From: Verrucomicrobiales bacterium
GTDB lineage: Bacteria; Verrucomicrobiota; Verrucomicrobiia; Verrucomicrobiales; DEV007
NCBI GenBank assembly: GCA_002726915.1
Contig: PBSY01000047.1
Coordinates: 82,545-146,544 of the forward strand
Direction: 5' to 3'
DNA length: 64,000 nt
This document shows, piece after piece, positions 19,614 through 29,840 of the stretch. The notes under the pieces were generated by a model, which did not search any database, had not been told where the DNA came from, and saw nothing but the letters and a program-made list of their open reading frames with translations. Made by a program: the position numbers and the translations under genes. How positions within the stretch are numbered: the stretch's first letter is position 1; each line of letters starts with the position of its first letter.

Positions 19614-19880
19614 TTAGTGTGATAGGACTTCTTTAAGATCCCAGCATTTCCTTTTGCTGCGGGGCTTGGTCTCTTCGATGAGAACACGGTCACCCACTTT
19701 GGCTTCTTGTTTCTCGTCGTGAGCGAAGAACTTTGAACTCTTCTTCACGATCTTCTTGAAACGGGGATGAGGCACGCGACGAGTGACCTCTACGACAATG
19801 GTCTTATCCATTCCATCTGAAGTCACAATACCTACGCGAGTCTTTTGCAGACCGGCCTTTTTCTCTGTTGAATCGCTCAT
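19614..19880 (-). CDS. rpsQ: 30S ribosomal protein S17
   Basis: RVGIVTSDGMDKTIVVEVTRRVPHPRFKKIVKKSSKFFAHDE. Confidence 0.96.
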   Translation of the reverse strand: MSDSTEKKAGLQKTRVGIVTSDGMDKTIVVEVTRRVPHPRFKKIVKKSSKFFAHDEKQEAKVGDRVLIEETKPRSKRKCWDLKEVLSH

Positions 19881-19911
19881 ATCTCGCTTTTCGAAATGTT
19901 ATGGTTGTTAC

Positions 19912-20121
19912 TTAAGCCTCAACTTCGGCACTTTTCTTTTCGGTCAGGATGGTCTCAATTCGACCTACCTCGCGGCGGATTTCTCGGATGCGAGCCGGAT
20001 TTTCCAGTTGGCCGCTCTCCTTTTGCACGCGCAGGTGCAGGTTTTCCTCCTTGAGTTCGCGGCGGCGAGTTGCGAGTTCACCGATGCTCAACTCACGCAG
20101 GTCTTTCGTATTCTTGGCCAT
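19912..20121 (-). CDS. rpmC: 50S ribosomal protein L29
   Basis: DLRELSIGELATRRRELKEENLHLRVQKESGQLENPARIREIRREVGRIETIL. Confidence 0.95.
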   Translation of the reverse strand: MAKNTKDLRELSIGELATRRRELKEENLHLRVQKESGQLENPARIREIRREVGRIETILTEKKSAEVEA

Positions 20122-20143
20122 GCTTAATTTTTTCCTTCAAATT

Positions 20144-20560
20144 CTACTGATCAGCCCGACGCACAAAGCGGCAGCGCACACCTAATTTATTCGACGCGAG
20201 GCGCATTGCCTCCTTAGCTTGAGTCTCAGACACGCCAGAAATTTCAAACATCATGGTGCCAGGACGAACCACAGCTACCCAGTGCTCCACAGGCCCTTTA
20301 CCTTTACCCATACGAGTTTCGGGCGGACGAGCCGTTACCGGCTTGTGAGGAAAGATCCGAATCCAGACTTTGCCTTTACGCTTGAGGTAGCGGTTGATCG
20401 TAATACGGCACGCTTCAATCTGGCGATTCGTGATCCAGTCGCGTCCAAGGCATTGAAGGCCATACTCCCCAAAGCTCACCTTGGTTCCGCGCTGGGCGTT
20501 CCCGGCACGACTTCCGCGATGAGTTTTGCGAAACTTCACTCTTTTGGGCATCAAAGGCAT
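20144..20560 (-). CDS. rplP: 50S ribosomal protein L16
   Basis: [54 protein letters not shown]. Confidence 0.98.
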   Translation of the reverse strand: MPLMPKRVKFRKTHRGSRAGNAQRGTKVSFGEYGLQCLGRDWITNRQIEACRITINRYLKRKGKVWIRIFPHKPVTARPPETRMGKGKGPVEHWVAVVRPGTMMFEISGVSETQAKEAMRLASNKLGVRCRFVRRADQ

Positions 20561-20597
20561 AACTTATTTCCTCTGTGTTAAATTAAAAATTAATGAC

Positions 20598-21404
20598 TCA
20601 ATTGCGGGGACCACCACGACCTCCTGGGCCTCCTGGGCCACGACCTCCGGGTCCCCCGGGACCACGGCCTCCAGGTCCTCCAGGACCACGACCTCCTGGG
20701 CCTCGACCACCTGGGCGACGATTACCCCCGCCCGGACCACGACCGCCACCGGCCTGCTGCTTGGCAGCTTCTTCAGGCGTTAGTTCTTTCTTATTTAACC
20801 AAACCTTCACTCCGATGATTCCCCAAACAGTTTCAGCTTCTGCAAAGCCATAGTCGATCGGAACACGAAGTGTCTGAAGCGGAACCTTCCCCTCGCGATA
20901 CTGTTCGGCGCGAGCGATGTCAGCACCACCAAGGCGCCCAGCGCAGCGAATCCGAATACCGTCAGCCCCAAAATCGAAGGCTGTCTGAACGGCTCGTTTC
21001 ATGGCGCGGCGGAAAGAAACACGACGTTCAAGCTGGGTGGCGACCTGAGCGGCAACCCATGAAGCATCAAGCTCTGGCTGGCGGATTTCGAAAATATCTA
21101 TCTTCACTTGGGAACCACCGCACATCTTACTGAGATGGTTGGTCATGGTTTCGATCTCAGCGCCCCGTTTACCGATGATCAAACCGGGGCGAGAGGTGTG
21201 AAGCGTTACGCGAACACTATTCCAAGCCCGCTCAATCACCACCTTTGAGACAGCCCCTTTCTGGAGACGCTTTTCAAGATAACGGCGGATTCTCAGGTCG
21301 GCATGAAGCTGATCAGCAAACTCGCCCTGAGGAGCATACCACTTGGACTGCCAGTCTTTATTGACTGCCAGGCGAAATCCTATCGGATGTACTTTTTGTC
21401 CCAT
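20598..21404 (-). CDS. rpsC: 30S ribosomal protein S3 with Gly/Arg/Pro-rich C-terminal tail
   Basis: MGQKVHPIGFRLAVNKDWQSKWYA, RPGLIIGKRGAEIE, C-terminal GGRGPGGPGGRGPGG repeats. Confidence 0.97.
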   Translation of the reverse strand: MGQKVHPIGFRLAVNKDWQSKWYAPQGEFADQLHADLRIRRYLEKRLQKGAVSKVVIERAWNSVRVTLHTSRPGLIIGKRGAEIETMTNHLSKMCGGSQVKIDIFEIRQPELDASWVAAQVATQLERRVSFRRAMKRAVQTAFDFGADGIRIRCAGRLGGADIARAEQYREGKVPLQTLRVPIDYGFAEAETVWGIIGVKVWLNKKELTPEEAAKQQAGGGRGPGGGNRRPGGRGPGGRGPGGPGGRGPGGPGGRGPGGPGGRGGPRN

Positions 21405-21431
21405 GATTAAATCCCGTAAATCTTTCTGTAG

Positions 21432-22094
21432 TTACTTGCTCTCCTTTTGGAGTGCCTTTGCCTCAGCAGCAATGGTTTCAAGATCGATTCCCTTCAGGGA
21501 AACTTCCTCGTTAATCGCGTTGAAATCGTCCTCCGACCAGCTTGAAATCTGCTCGTAAGTCGTCACGCCGGCAGCGTTTAGCTTTTCGGCAAGCTTCGGG
21601 CCAACACCGGTGAGCTTCTTGAGATCGTCGGATTGAGCGGGGGCGGAGTCATACGCTACATCAGCACTCTCGTCAACTTTCTCTGGTTCCGGAGCCGCTT
21701 TTTTGGCTTTCTTTTCGACTTTCGATGGAGTCAGAGCTTTTTTTGAGGGCTTTTCGGCCATTTCGTCGTCGCTCAGAACTACCGTTATGTGACTGGTGCG
21801 CTTCATGATAGCAGAAGCAGACCCGCGGGCACGTGCCTTGAAGCGCTTGAAGGTTGGACCTTCACCCACAATTGCACTCTTCACGTAGAGGCCGTCGACA
21901 GCTAGTTCGAAGTTATTCTCGGCATCAGCAAGCGCCGTCTTCAGAGTCTTGCCGAACAATTCAGCCCCTTTGCGAGGGGTGAAGTTCAAAATATCGAGAG
22001 CCTCCGAAACCGGAAGGCCTTGAATTTCCCGCGCAACATCTCTGGCTTTGCGGGCTGAGATGCGAGCGAATTTATAAGTCGAGGTGACGTCCAT
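21432..22094 (-). CDS. rplV: 50S ribosomal protein L22 fused to a C-terminal helix-hairpin-helix-like domain
   Basis: L22 part: KFARISARKARDVAREIQGLPVSEALDILNFTPRKGAELFGKTLKTALADAENN; C-terminal DDLKKLTGVGPKLAEKLNAAGVTTYEQISSWSEDDFNAI. Confidence 0.93.
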   Translation of the reverse strand: MDVTSTYKFARISARKARDVAREIQGLPVSEALDILNFTPRKGAELFGKTLKTALADAENNFELAVDGLYVKSAIVGEGPTFKRFKARARGSASAIMKRTSHITVVLSDDEMAEKPSKKALTPSKVEKKAKKAAPEPEKVDESADVAYDSAPAQSDDLKKLTGVGPKLAEKLNAAGVTTYEQISSWSEDDFNAINEEVSLKGIDLETIAAEAKALQKESK

Positions 22095-22117
22095 GGAATT
22101 GTTGATGGTTAGTCTTC

Positions 22118-22921
22118 TTAGAAATTAAAAAAGTTAGGCTGAAGCTGGATCCCGTCTCCAACGGCGACTTCAGCTGCTTCAATCAGCTTCTCCTGCAGAA
22201 CCGCGCCGGCGATACTTTCGCGAATATCAACGATCATGGCGGTGTAGATGGGGCGATCTTCGCGAAGAACGGTGATCGGGGTTCCGATGCGCAACCCCTC
22301 GCGCCGGCCTGCGTCGAATACAACCAAGCCAATCTTTCGATCGATACTAACGACTCTAGATTTAGAGATATCACTGAGGTTTTGCCCTTCAGCGCCCGCA
22401 TCCGCGACCATAGCTCCCCGGGAATCTTCGATCGCCTTGAGTGCCGCTGTGCGCTGAACTTCGGAGGCCTCTACCGACTGAACAAATCCAAGAAAAGATT
22501 CCGAAAGTGAACGAATAGTCTCGGCCTGAAACTCTAAATCCTGCTGATATAGATCGAGATCACGAACCGCCTTGAGCAACCGCTGCTCCATACCGTTCTC
22601 ATCCTGGTTGAAGAGATCAACACCGAATGCTTGGAGCTTGAGTTGGGTCTCACGAGCATCAGCAACCTGTTCTTCGCTCACTCGAACGGCCTCAGCAAGT
22701 CCTTCAACAAGCGCGAAACGCTGGACTTCTGAGTGCGCCAGTTTCTCGCGTTCGGACTCAAGTTGCTTCTGAGCCATTGAGAGAGCAGCCTTGAGCTCCT
22801 GAACCTCAGGCGAATCAGAAGCTTGGGTTATCTCGAAAGAACCGAACAGCAAGCCCACCACAACTGCTGCTACCGAGAGAGCAGAGCGTTGCAAAAAGAT
22901 GATGCTTGAATTGATGTTCAT
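22118..22921 (-). CDS. Secreted coiled-coil protein of unknown function, inserted in the S10 operon
   Basis: N-terminal signal-like hydrophobic segment (SALSVAAVVVGLLFGSFEITQAS), long Glu/Lys/Gln-rich heptad-like region, C-terminal beta-rich VVSIDRKIGLVVFDAGRREGLRIGTPITVLREDRPIYTAMIVDIRES. Confidence 0.8.
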   Translation of the reverse strand: MNINSSIIFLQRSALSVAAVVVGLLFGSFEITQASDSPEVQELKAALSMAQKQLESEREKLAHSEVQRFALVEGLAEAVRVSEEQVADARETQLKLQAFGVDLFNQDENGMEQRLLKAVRDLDLYQQDLEFQAETIRSLSESFLGFVQSVEASEVQRTAALKAIEDSRGAMVADAGAEGQNLSDISKSRVVSIDRKIGLVVFDAGRREGLRIGTPITVLREDRPIYTAMIVDIRESIAGAVLQEKLIEAAEVAVGDGIQLQPNFFNF

Positions 22922-22947
22922 GTTCTTTCCAGACTTTAAACCTATCG

Positions 22948-23229
22948 TCAGCCCGCCTTGATCTTCGGGTTGTGCCCGCCGTGGCCACCAAACTTACGAG
23001 TCGGAGAGAATTCCCCGAGTTTGTGGCCAACCATGTTTTCAGTAACGAACACAGAGATGAACTCTTTGCCGTTGTGAACGAGGAAGGTGTGTCCGACAAA
23101 ATCCGGAGTCACCATGGAGCGGCGAGACCAAGTTTTAATCGGACGCTTCTGTCCGCTTTCGTTCATCGCATCGATCTTATCGAGCAGTTTAACGTCAACG
23201 AACGGTCCTTTTTTGAGTGAACGACCCAT
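22948..23229 (-). CDS. rpsS: 30S ribosomal protein S19
   Basis: [71 protein letters not shown]. Confidence 0.98.
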   Translation of the reverse strand: MGRSLKKGPFVDVKLLDKIDAMNESGQKRPIKTWSRRSMVTPDFVGHTFLVHNGKEFISVFVTENMVGHKLGEFSPTRKFGGHGGHNPKIKAG

Positions 23230-23259
23230 AATATCAGCTTCTTAAGTTCTTTTGTAAAA

Positions 23260-24108
23260 TTAACGGCGACGCTTCTTACTCTTGCGGCGCTCAATGATGA
23301 ATTTATCGCTACCCTTGTATTTCTGGCGAGTGCGCTGGCCCTTCACATGTCCCCATGGAGACTTGAGGTGCTGGCGACCACCACCAGACTTGGACTTACC
23401 CTCACCACCACCGTTGGGGTGGTCGACCGGGTTCATACACATACCGCGAACCGTTGGACGAATTCCAAGCCAACGGGTACGACCAGCTTTAGCACTGACA
23501 ACCTGCTCGTGCTCGTGGTTGCCGACAATACCTACAGTTGCGTAGCACTTGGTGTGGATTTTTCGAATCTCACCAGAAGGCAGTTTCACCAGCGCATAGT
23601 TTCCTTCACGGTTTGAGAGCATACAAGACTGACCGGCACTGCGGGCAATCTGGCCGCCACGACCAGGCACAAGCTCGACATTGTGAATGCTGGTTCCGGT
23701 CGGGATATCAGAAAGAGGGAGAGCGCAACCCGGCTTGATTGCAGCATTCTCCCCAGCCGATACCTCAGCTCCCGCTTCCAAACCACGAGGGGCCAAAATG
23801 TAGGAGCGCTGCTTGTCCGCATACTCGATCAGGGCGATGCGAGCTGTGCGATTCGGGTCGTATTCGATAGCTATAACTTTGGCGACATCGCCGCGACGAG
23901 TACGCTTGAAGTCAATAAGGCGATACTTGCGCTTATGCCCACCACCTTTGTGACGGCAGGTGATACGACCGTTGTTATTGCGGCCGCCGGACTTCTTGAG
24001 CGGGCGCGTCAGATTTTTCTCCGGCTTACTCTTCGTGATTTCTTCGAAATCAGGGTGGAGCTTATACCGGTTAGACGGCGTGATTGGTCTGAATGACTTT
24101 AAACCCAT
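23260..24108 (-). CDS. rplB: 50S ribosomal protein L2
   Basis: [63 protein letters not shown]-type motif. Confidence 0.98.
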   Translation of the reverse strand: MGLKSFRPITPSNRYKLHPDFEEITKSKPEKNLTRPLKKSGGRNNNGRITCRHKGGGHKRKYRLIDFKRTRRGDVAKVIAIEYDPNRTARIALIEYADKQRSYILAPRGLEAGAEVSAGENAAIKPGCALPLSDIPTGTSIHNVELVPGRGGQIARSAGQSCMLSNREGNYALVKLPSGEIRKIHTKCYATVGIVGNHEHEQVVSAKAGRTRWLGIRPTVRGMCMNPVDHPNGGGEGKSKSGGGRQHLKSPWGHVKGQRTRQKYKGSDKFIIERRKSKKRRR

Positions 24109-24129
24109 GGCTAGTAGCACCTTTAATGG

Positions 24130-24414
24130 TTATACAAATTCAATAGCTTCGCCGTCCGCGAGTTTCACGAAGGCCTTTTTCCAGTTTTTGGTGCGGCCAA
24201 AGTCAGCGCGACGCTCACGCTTCTTCTTGCCGTTGTAATTGGCGGTACGAACAGACTCGACTTTCTTGCCGAATAACTTCTCAACCGCTTCTTTGATTTC
24301 CAGTTTGTTGGCACGTGGATCGACCTTAAAGACGTACTCATTGTTCGTCTCGGTGAGGAGCGTCGCTTTTTCGCTCAGCTGGACCGTATCGATGACTTGA
24401 AAAATATCTTTCAT
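24130..24414 (-). CDS. rplW: 50S ribosomal protein L23
   Basis: LSEKATLLTETNNEYVFKVDPRANKLEIKEAVEKLFGKKVESVRT. Confidence 0.95.
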   Translation of the reverse strand: MKDIFQVIDTVQLSEKATLLTETNNEYVFKVDPRANKLEIKEAVEKLFGKKVESVRTANYNGKKKRERRADFGRTKNWKKAFVKLADGEAIEFV

Positions 24415-24435
24415 GCTACTGCGCTTTCTCGTGAA

Positions 24436-25053
24436 TTAGTTCGATGTTCTGGCAGCGAGTGTCTCCAGCGCGCCCTCGACAACGATAATCTTGCTGTAAT
24501 GGAGTAACTGCTCCGTGTTCACTTCGTGGGCGCTGATCAGTTGGGCTGACTGGACATTCCGACCAGCTAGAAAAGTCTCGTTGGAGAAATCATTTCCAAC
24601 AATCAGCACGCGCTTGGCTTCTGGTGCAAGGCCCCCCACTTCCTTGGCGAACGACTTAGTTTTGCCGTCCTCAATCGAGAAGTCAGCAACAGTAAGAACA
24701 TCCCCCTCAGCAATGCGGGAAGAGAGCGCCTTAGAGAAGGCGAGGCGCTTCGTTGCCTTAGTGACTTTTTTGGAGTAATCGCGGGGGCGAGGCCCAAAAG
24801 CCACGCCGCCACCTCGATGAATCGGCGAAGCGTTTCCGCCCTGACGGGCACGGCCAGTACCCTTCTGGCGGAAGGGCTTTTTACCGGTAGCAGCAACTTC
24901 GCCACGCGTTTTGGTGTTCGCAGATCCACTTCGACGGTTCGCCCGCATAGCAACGACAACTTCGTGCACAGCTTGGCGACCGTAGTCGTCATCTTCGATC
25001 ACTCCGATTTTAGCGCTCTTAGCGCCTTCAAGATCTAAAGTCTTTGCAGCCAT
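24436..25053 (-). CDS. rplD: 50S ribosomal protein L4
   Basis: [60 protein letters not shown]. Confidence 0.97.
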   Translation of the reverse strand: MAAKTLDLEGAKSAKIGVIEDDDYGRQAVHEVVVAMRANRRSGSANTKTRGEVAATGKKPFRQKGTGRARQGGNASPIHRGGGVAFGPRPRDYSKKVTKATKRLAFSKALSSRIAEGDVLTVADFSIEDGKTKSFAKEVGGLAPEAKRVLIVGNDFSNETFLAGRNVQSAQLISAHEVNTEQLLHYSKIIVVEGALETLAARTSN

Positions 25054-25113
25054 TAATTTATTTCCTTTCGGTTTATGACGTAAACTCAGGTTACTCAGCT
25101 CGGTCTTTACAGA

Positions 25114-25818
25114 TCAGCTCTCCGAGGATCCTTCAGCTTCCGCCGGCGCCTCCTTCGCTTCCTTCGCTTTAAGATCCTGAACCGGACCTTCTTTCTTCTT
25201 AGCAGGACGGATCACCACGTATCCCCCTTTTGATCCGGGAACAGCGCCGCTGATGAGCAGCACATTGTCCTCGTCACGCTTTTTAACAATTTTTAGGTTC
25301 TGCACAGTCTTACGGTAATTACCGTGACGACCGGGCATTTCCTTGTTCTTCCAAATACGACCAGGATCTGTTCCGGCACCGACACCACCCGGACGACGAT
25401 GCATCATGTGCCCGTGAGTCTGAGGCTGTCCCGCCCAGTGAAAGCGTTTAATAACACCTTGAAAACCTTTACCCTTAGAGGTGCCGATCACATCCACCCA
25501 TTGACCCTCTTCGAAAAGATCAAGGCCGGGATGCTCGACTTCAGGAAGCTGATCGTCATTTTCGAGACGAAACTCGAGAATTTTCTTTTTCGGTTTACCT
25601 CCAGTGGCCTTCACGTGGCCCTGCTCGGGCTGTGTGAGGCGGGATTCTTTCTGCTCGTCGTAGCCAACCTGGACAGCCGTGTAGCCATCCTTTTCAGCAG
25701 TCTTCTGCTGAAGGAAGACATTGTCGCTAACGTCGATCACCGTGACCGCCACAGCTTCACCGTCCTCGTTGAAAACGCGAGTCATGCCAATTTTTTTACC
25801 AATCAATCCGATGCTCAT
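25114..25818 (-). CDS. rplC: 50S ribosomal protein L3 with short Ala/Glu/Lys-rich C-terminal extension
   Basis: IGKKIGMTRVFNEDGEAVAVTVIDV, GVIKRFHWAGQPQTHGHMMHRRPGGVGAGTDPGRIWKNKEMPGRHGN. Confidence 0.97.
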   Translation of the reverse strand: MSIGLIGKKIGMTRVFNEDGEAVAVTVIDVSDNVFLQQKTAEKDGYTAVQVGYDEQKESRLTQPEQGHVKATGGKPKKKILEFRLENDDQLPEVEHPGLDLFEEGQWVDVIGTSKGKGFQGVIKRFHWAGQPQTHGHMMHRRPGGVGAGTDPGRIWKNKEMPGRHGNYRKTVQNLKIVKKRDEDNVLLISGAVPGSKGGYVVIRPAKKKEGPVQDLKAKEAKEAPAEAEGSSES

Positions 25819-25861
25819 TGCACTCGTCCTTGCTTGAAGTTTCCGGGTCTAATAATCCCAA

Positions 25862-26170
25862 CTAGATTTTAATCGTGATGTCGACACCTGCAGGCAGGTT
25901 CAACTTCTTCAGTTCATCCACCGTGCGGGCCGTGGGCTCGACGATATCAAGAAGACGCTTGTGAGTTCGAATCTCGAACTGCTCGGCAGACTTCTTATTC
26001 ACGTGAGGCGAACGGTTCACGCTAAATTTTTCGATTCGGGTGGGCAACGGAATCGGTCCGGATACTCGTGCTCCAGTACGCTTAGCGGTTTCAACAATAT
26101 CAACTGTCGACTTATCGAGAAGTCGCGAGTCGTATGCCCGTAGCCTGATTCGTATACTTTGTCCCTGCAT
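25862..26170 (-). CDS. rpsJ: 30S ribosomal protein S10
   Basis: [71 protein letters not shown]. Confidence 0.98.
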   Translation of the reverse strand: MQGQSIRIRLRAYDSRLLDKSTVDIVETAKRTGARVSGPIPLPTRIEKFSVNRSPHVNKKSAEQFEIRTHKRLLDIVEPTARTVDELKKLNLPAGVDITIKI

Positions 26171-26206
26171 TGCTGTGGTTCCGATTAAAGGTTAAATTCT
26201 ATTACG

Positions 26207-28393
26207 TTACACGTACTGCTCCATCATCCGCTCCACCATGGGCGCGGGTACTTCTTCAAATTGGAGCGGTTCCATCGAAAAGCTCGCTCGTCCTTTGGAA
26301 AGGCTACGCATATCGGTCGCGTAACCAAACATCTCAGCAAGTGGCACCTCGGCCCTAACTGCACTAAGACCATTGCGGGAATCAATTTCCACAATACGCC
26401 CACGACGACGATTTAAATCTCCAATGATATCCCCCTGATATTCGTCCGGGACATCAACGTTTGCCAACATGACAGGCTCTAGCAGAACCGAGGAAGCCTG
26501 CTGGAAAGCATCGCGCACTGCAAGAATCGCTGCGATTTTGAATGCCTGCTCGTTGGAATCGACATCGTGGCTGGATCCACTGACAAGGTCGACGTGCACA
26601 TCAACGACTGGGTAGCCAAGTATGACGCCATTGGTAAGCGCCTCTCGGACACCGGTCTCGCAAGCGTTAAAAAATTCTTTAGGAATCTCGCCTCCGACCA
26701 CGCGGTTGTTGTAGGTGAAGCCTTTACCCCGGGAGTTCGGCTCAACCTTGAGCTTAACGTGGCCATACTGGCCTTTCCCACCAGTCTGCTTGATAAGCTT
26801 ATACTCACCATTTGCACCGGCAGTAGCGGTCTCGCGGTAGGCAATCTGAGGCTTACCGGCATTAGTGCGAACCGAATACTCAGCCTCAAGGCGTGACTGG
26901 ATAATTTCGAGATGGAGCTCTCCCATGCCGGCAATAATCGTCTGGCCAGTCTCTTCGTCAGTGGAAACCACGAAGGTAGGATCCTCCTCAGCGAGTCGGC
27001 TCAGGGCGTCAGCAAGTTTTTCCGAATCGGCAGTGGTCTTCGGCTCAACCGCCATTGAAATCACCGGATCCGGAAAAGCTGGAGGCTCGAGCATAATGTC
27101 GAACTTTTCAGCGTGAAGCGTGTCGCCGGTGCGAACATTCTTCGGGCCTACGATTGCGGCAATATCGCCCGCGTAACAGGTGTCAATATCCTTATGGTCG
27201 TTAGACTGGATCTGGATTAGTCGACCGATTCGCTCCTTGCGCCCGGTTCGGGAGTTGTAAACCTGATCACCCTTGGAAACCGTGCCGGAATAAACGCGGA
27301 TAAAGACCAGCTTACCTACATATTTATCGGACCAGAGCTTGAAAGCGAGCGCACAAAACTTGCCGCCATCATTTGCTGGCGCCTCAACAACCGCGGCCTC
27401 ATCGTCGATCTCAGTGCCTTGAGCGGCTTGAACCTCAACAGGGCTCGGCAGGTAATCGACCACAGCGTCTAGCAAATATTGAGCTCCCTTATTTTTAAAG
27501 GCAGATCCACCAACCACAGGGACGATCAAATTAGCGATAGTTGCGCGGCGAAGCGCAGCCTTCAAATCGGCGGGCGCAATCTCTTCCTCGTCCAAGAATT
27601 TCAGCCCTATCTCCTCATCAGCATCGACGAGAGCCTCAAGCAGAGAGTCGCGGGCAGCGTCGGCGATTTCTTTCTGATCATCGTCAAGATCGGTCACCTC
27701 GTAAGTCGAACCGAGCATATCATCATCGGAGTAGAGAACGGCCTTTCCGTTGATCACATCAATTTGTCCTCTGAGCTCGTCTTCCGCACCAATCGGAATT
27801 AAAACTGGCTGAACGTTAGCACCCAGCTTTTCACGGACATCGCTGACGACAGCATTAAAATCGGCACCCACTCGGTCCATCTTGTTTACGAACACGATGC
27901 GAGGGACGTGATACCGCGTCGCCTGACGCCAAACCGTCTCGGATTGGGGCTGGACACCGGCCACACCACAGAAGACAACGATCGCACCGTCGAGCACCCG
28001 GAGAGAACGCTCCACCTCAGCGGTAAAATCGACGTGCCCGGGAGTATCGATGATGTTGATTCGCTGTTTTTCACCATCGAAAGCCTTATAAACGCCGTTT
28101 TCAGAAACCTGCCTCCAGTCACAAGTGACCGCAGCAGAGGTGATCGTGATGCCACGATCGCGCTCCTGCTCCATCCAATCAGTTGTTGCCTGACCATCAT
28201 GAACCTCTCCGATACGGTGAATCATGCCCGTGTAGAACAGAATCCGCTCGGTCAAAGTTGTCTTACCCGCATCGATATGCGCCGCAATGCCGATATTGCG
28301 AGTCCGCTCAAGCGGGAACGCACGATTCGGCGAATTGAGGCTAGCGCTCATCGGAACAGTCAGGGCAAAAGAATTATGGAGGGTGAGTGACAC
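26207..28393 (-). CDS. fusA: Elongation factor G (start may be the internal MSASLN at 28351)
   Basis: [57 protein letters not shown]-terminal [21 protein letters not shown]. Confidence 0.98.
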   Translation of the reverse strand: MSLTLHNSFALTVPMSASLNSPNRAFPLERTRNIGIAAHIDAGKTTLTERILFYTGMIHRIGEVHDGQATTDWMEQERDRGITITSAAVTCDWRQVSENGVYKAFDGEKQRINIIDTPGHVDFTAEVERSLRVLDGAIVVFCGVAGVQPQSETVWRQATRYHVPRIVFVNKMDRVGADFNAVVSDVREKLGANVQPVLIPIGAEDELRGQIDVINGKAVLYSDDDMLGSTYEVTDLDDDQKEIADAARDSLLEALVDADEEIGLKFLDEEEIAPADLKAALRRATIANLIVPVVGGSAFKNKGAQYLLDAVVDYLPSPVEVQAAQGTEIDDEAAVVEAPANDGGKFCALAFKLWSDKYVGKLVFIRVYSGTVSKGDQVYNSRTGRKERIGRLIQIQSNDHKDIDTCYAGDIAAIVGPKNVRTGDTLHAEKFDIMLEPPAFPDPVISMAVEPKTTADSEKLADALSRLAEEDPTFVVSTDEETGQTIIAGMGELHLEIIQSRLEAEYSVRTNAGKPQIAYRETATAGANGEYKLIKQTGGKGQYGHVKLKVEPNSRGKGFTYNNRVVGGEIPKEFFNACETGVREALTNGVILGYPVVDVHVDLVSGSSHDVDSNEQAFKIAAILAVRDAFQQASSVLLEPVMLANVDVPDEYQGDIIGDLNRRRGRIVEIDSRNGLSAVRAEVPLAEMFGYATDMRSLSKGRASFSMEPLQFEEVPAPMVERMMEQYV

Positions 28394-28399
28394 GTGAGA

Positions 28400-28873
28400 T
28401 TACCAGCGGAAGTGAGCGAAGGCGCGGTTAGCCTGCGCCATCTTGTGAGTTTCATCCCGCTTACGGATCACCTGCCCTTGATTGGTGCTGGCGTCCTTGA
28501 TCTCGTTCGCGAGAGCAACGTGCATCGGCGTGCCACGTTTGGAGCGAGCGGCATTCACGATCCAACGCATAGCGAGCGACTCCTGACGATCTTGAGTCAC
28601 TTCGAGGGGCACCTGATAAGTGGCACCACCCACACGACGACTTTTTACTTCGACGCGCGGCTTTGCGTTCTCGATTGCCCGGTTCAATACTTCTGTAGGA
28701 TCGACAGACTCCCCAGCCTCATTAGCGCGATCAATGGCGGCGTAGACGATGCGCTCAGCGAGAGCACGCTTGCCTTGCATCATGACCTTGGAGACCAACT
28801 TGGCCACCAGTGCGCTATCATAGCGAGCGTCTCGCCGTTCCGGCTTGGTATAGACTCGTTTTCTTCGGGACAT
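28400..28873 (-). CDS. rpsG: 30S ribosomal protein S7
   Basis: MSRRKRVYTKPERRDARYDSALVAKLVSKVMMQGKRALAERIVY, GGATYQVPLEV, AFAHFRW. Confidence 0.98.
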   Translation of the reverse strand: MSRRKRVYTKPERRDARYDSALVAKLVSKVMMQGKRALAERIVYAAIDRANEAGESVDPTEVLNRAIENAKPRVEVKSRRVGGATYQVPLEVTQDRQESLAMRWIVNAARSKRGTPMHVALANEIKDASTNQGQVIRKRDETHKMAQANRAFAHFRW

Positions 28874-28942
28874 AGGATTATTTCAGTCGTTTGCTAAAAC
28901 ATTCGTATCGCCGGAGAGATGATTTGAGCGAGGCTCAGATCA

Positions 28943-29317
28943 TCACCCCTTTGGTCGTTTGGAACCGTATTTGGAACGGGCCTGTTTCCGACCTTCGACA
29001 CCCAGCGTATCCAAGGCACCACGGACAATGTGGTAACGGACACCTGGTAAATCTTTCACTCGGCCACCGCGAACCAGAACAATAGAGTGTTCCTGGAGGT
29101 TGTGACCTTCACCGCCAATGTAGGCGATCACTTCTTCACCGTTGGTAAGGCGAACCTTCGCAACCTTACGAAGCGCCGAGTTCGGCTTCTTCGGAGTTCG
29201 CGTGTAAACTTGGAGACAAACTCCGCGACGCTGCGGGCATTCTTCCAAAGCGGGCGACTTGGACTTTACGACCTTGTCCTTTCGACCGTGGCGAACCAGT
29301 TGGTTGGTAGTAGGCAT
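28943..29317 (-). CDS. rpsL: 30S ribosomal protein S12
   Basis: [60 protein letters not shown]. Confidence 0.98.
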   Translation of the reverse strand: MPTTNQLVRHGRKDKVVKSKSPALEECPQRRGVCLQVYTRTPKKPNSALRKVAKVRLTNGEEVIAYIGGEGHNLQEHSIVLVRGGRVKDLPGVRYHIVRGALDTLGVEGRKQARSKYGSKRPKG

Positions 29318-29662
29318 AACGTTACCGATGGTTTTAGTAATTTTCGGTGCAAATGCAGGTCATGTTCGCTCCACTCGTAGAAGCTTTCAAAACCGGCATA
29401 CCCACCAGCAGAGCACCGATTGCTGGGCGGGGGCGGGGAATATAGACGGTCAAGCCACTGCCGCAAGGGGATTTATGGCAAAATTTTAAGAATTTTCGTC
29501 TACTGAACCTGCCGTTGAAAACATTCCCGGCCAAAGGTGCTGAAATCCTCAAAAATCTGGCAATTTAAAAGGATCGGGAGAGACTTTCAATATTTCCTGA
29601 TTTCTTCGCATCTCGGAAGGCTCTCTGGGCTGCGAAATCTTACCTCAAAGTTCCCCGATGAG

Positions 29663-29737
29663 TGGTAGCAAGAGGGAGATTTGAAATCCCGACCTTAGGC
29701 CTATGGGCCCTCTGCTCAACCCCTAAGCTATCGTGCC
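29663..29737 (-). pseudogene. Decayed tRNA-Met (CAU) copy
   Basis: 68/75 identical to the intact tRNA at 31162-31236; acceptor-stem mismatch, T33 changed to C, several other substitutions. Confidence 0.7.
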
Positions 29738-29740
29738 ATT

Positions 29741-29795
29741 CTGCACCCCCTCGATCCCAGCAGGACCGACGCGCCGATAAGCAACCCTTAAAAAA
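29741..29795. repeat. Left arm of a 55-bp near-perfect inverted repeat
   Basis: ctgcaccccctcgatcccagcaggaccgacgcgccgataagcaacccttaaaaaa; its reverse complement matches 30931-30985 at 52/55 positions. Confidence 0.95.
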
Positions 29796-29840
29796 CAGAT
29801 GCCTGTCAGTAATGCTCAAAACAGGTGGGAACGCATCTGC
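29790..29840 (-). terminator. Candidate Rho-independent terminator (minus strand)
   Basis: Minus strand CAGATG...CCTGT-loop-ACAGG-CATCTG followed by TTTTTT; stem has a one-sided bulge. Confidence 0.4.

Noticed and set aside
20593-20853. Proline-rich RPPGPPGPRPPG ORF and repeats resembling a CRISPR or collagen gene
   Set aside because: Opposite-strand reading of the rpsC Gly/Arg tail; no constant repeat/spacer pattern.
29663-29737. Second functional tRNA-Met
   Set aside because: Loss of T33 and an acceptor mismatch argue against function, so it was called a pseudogene.
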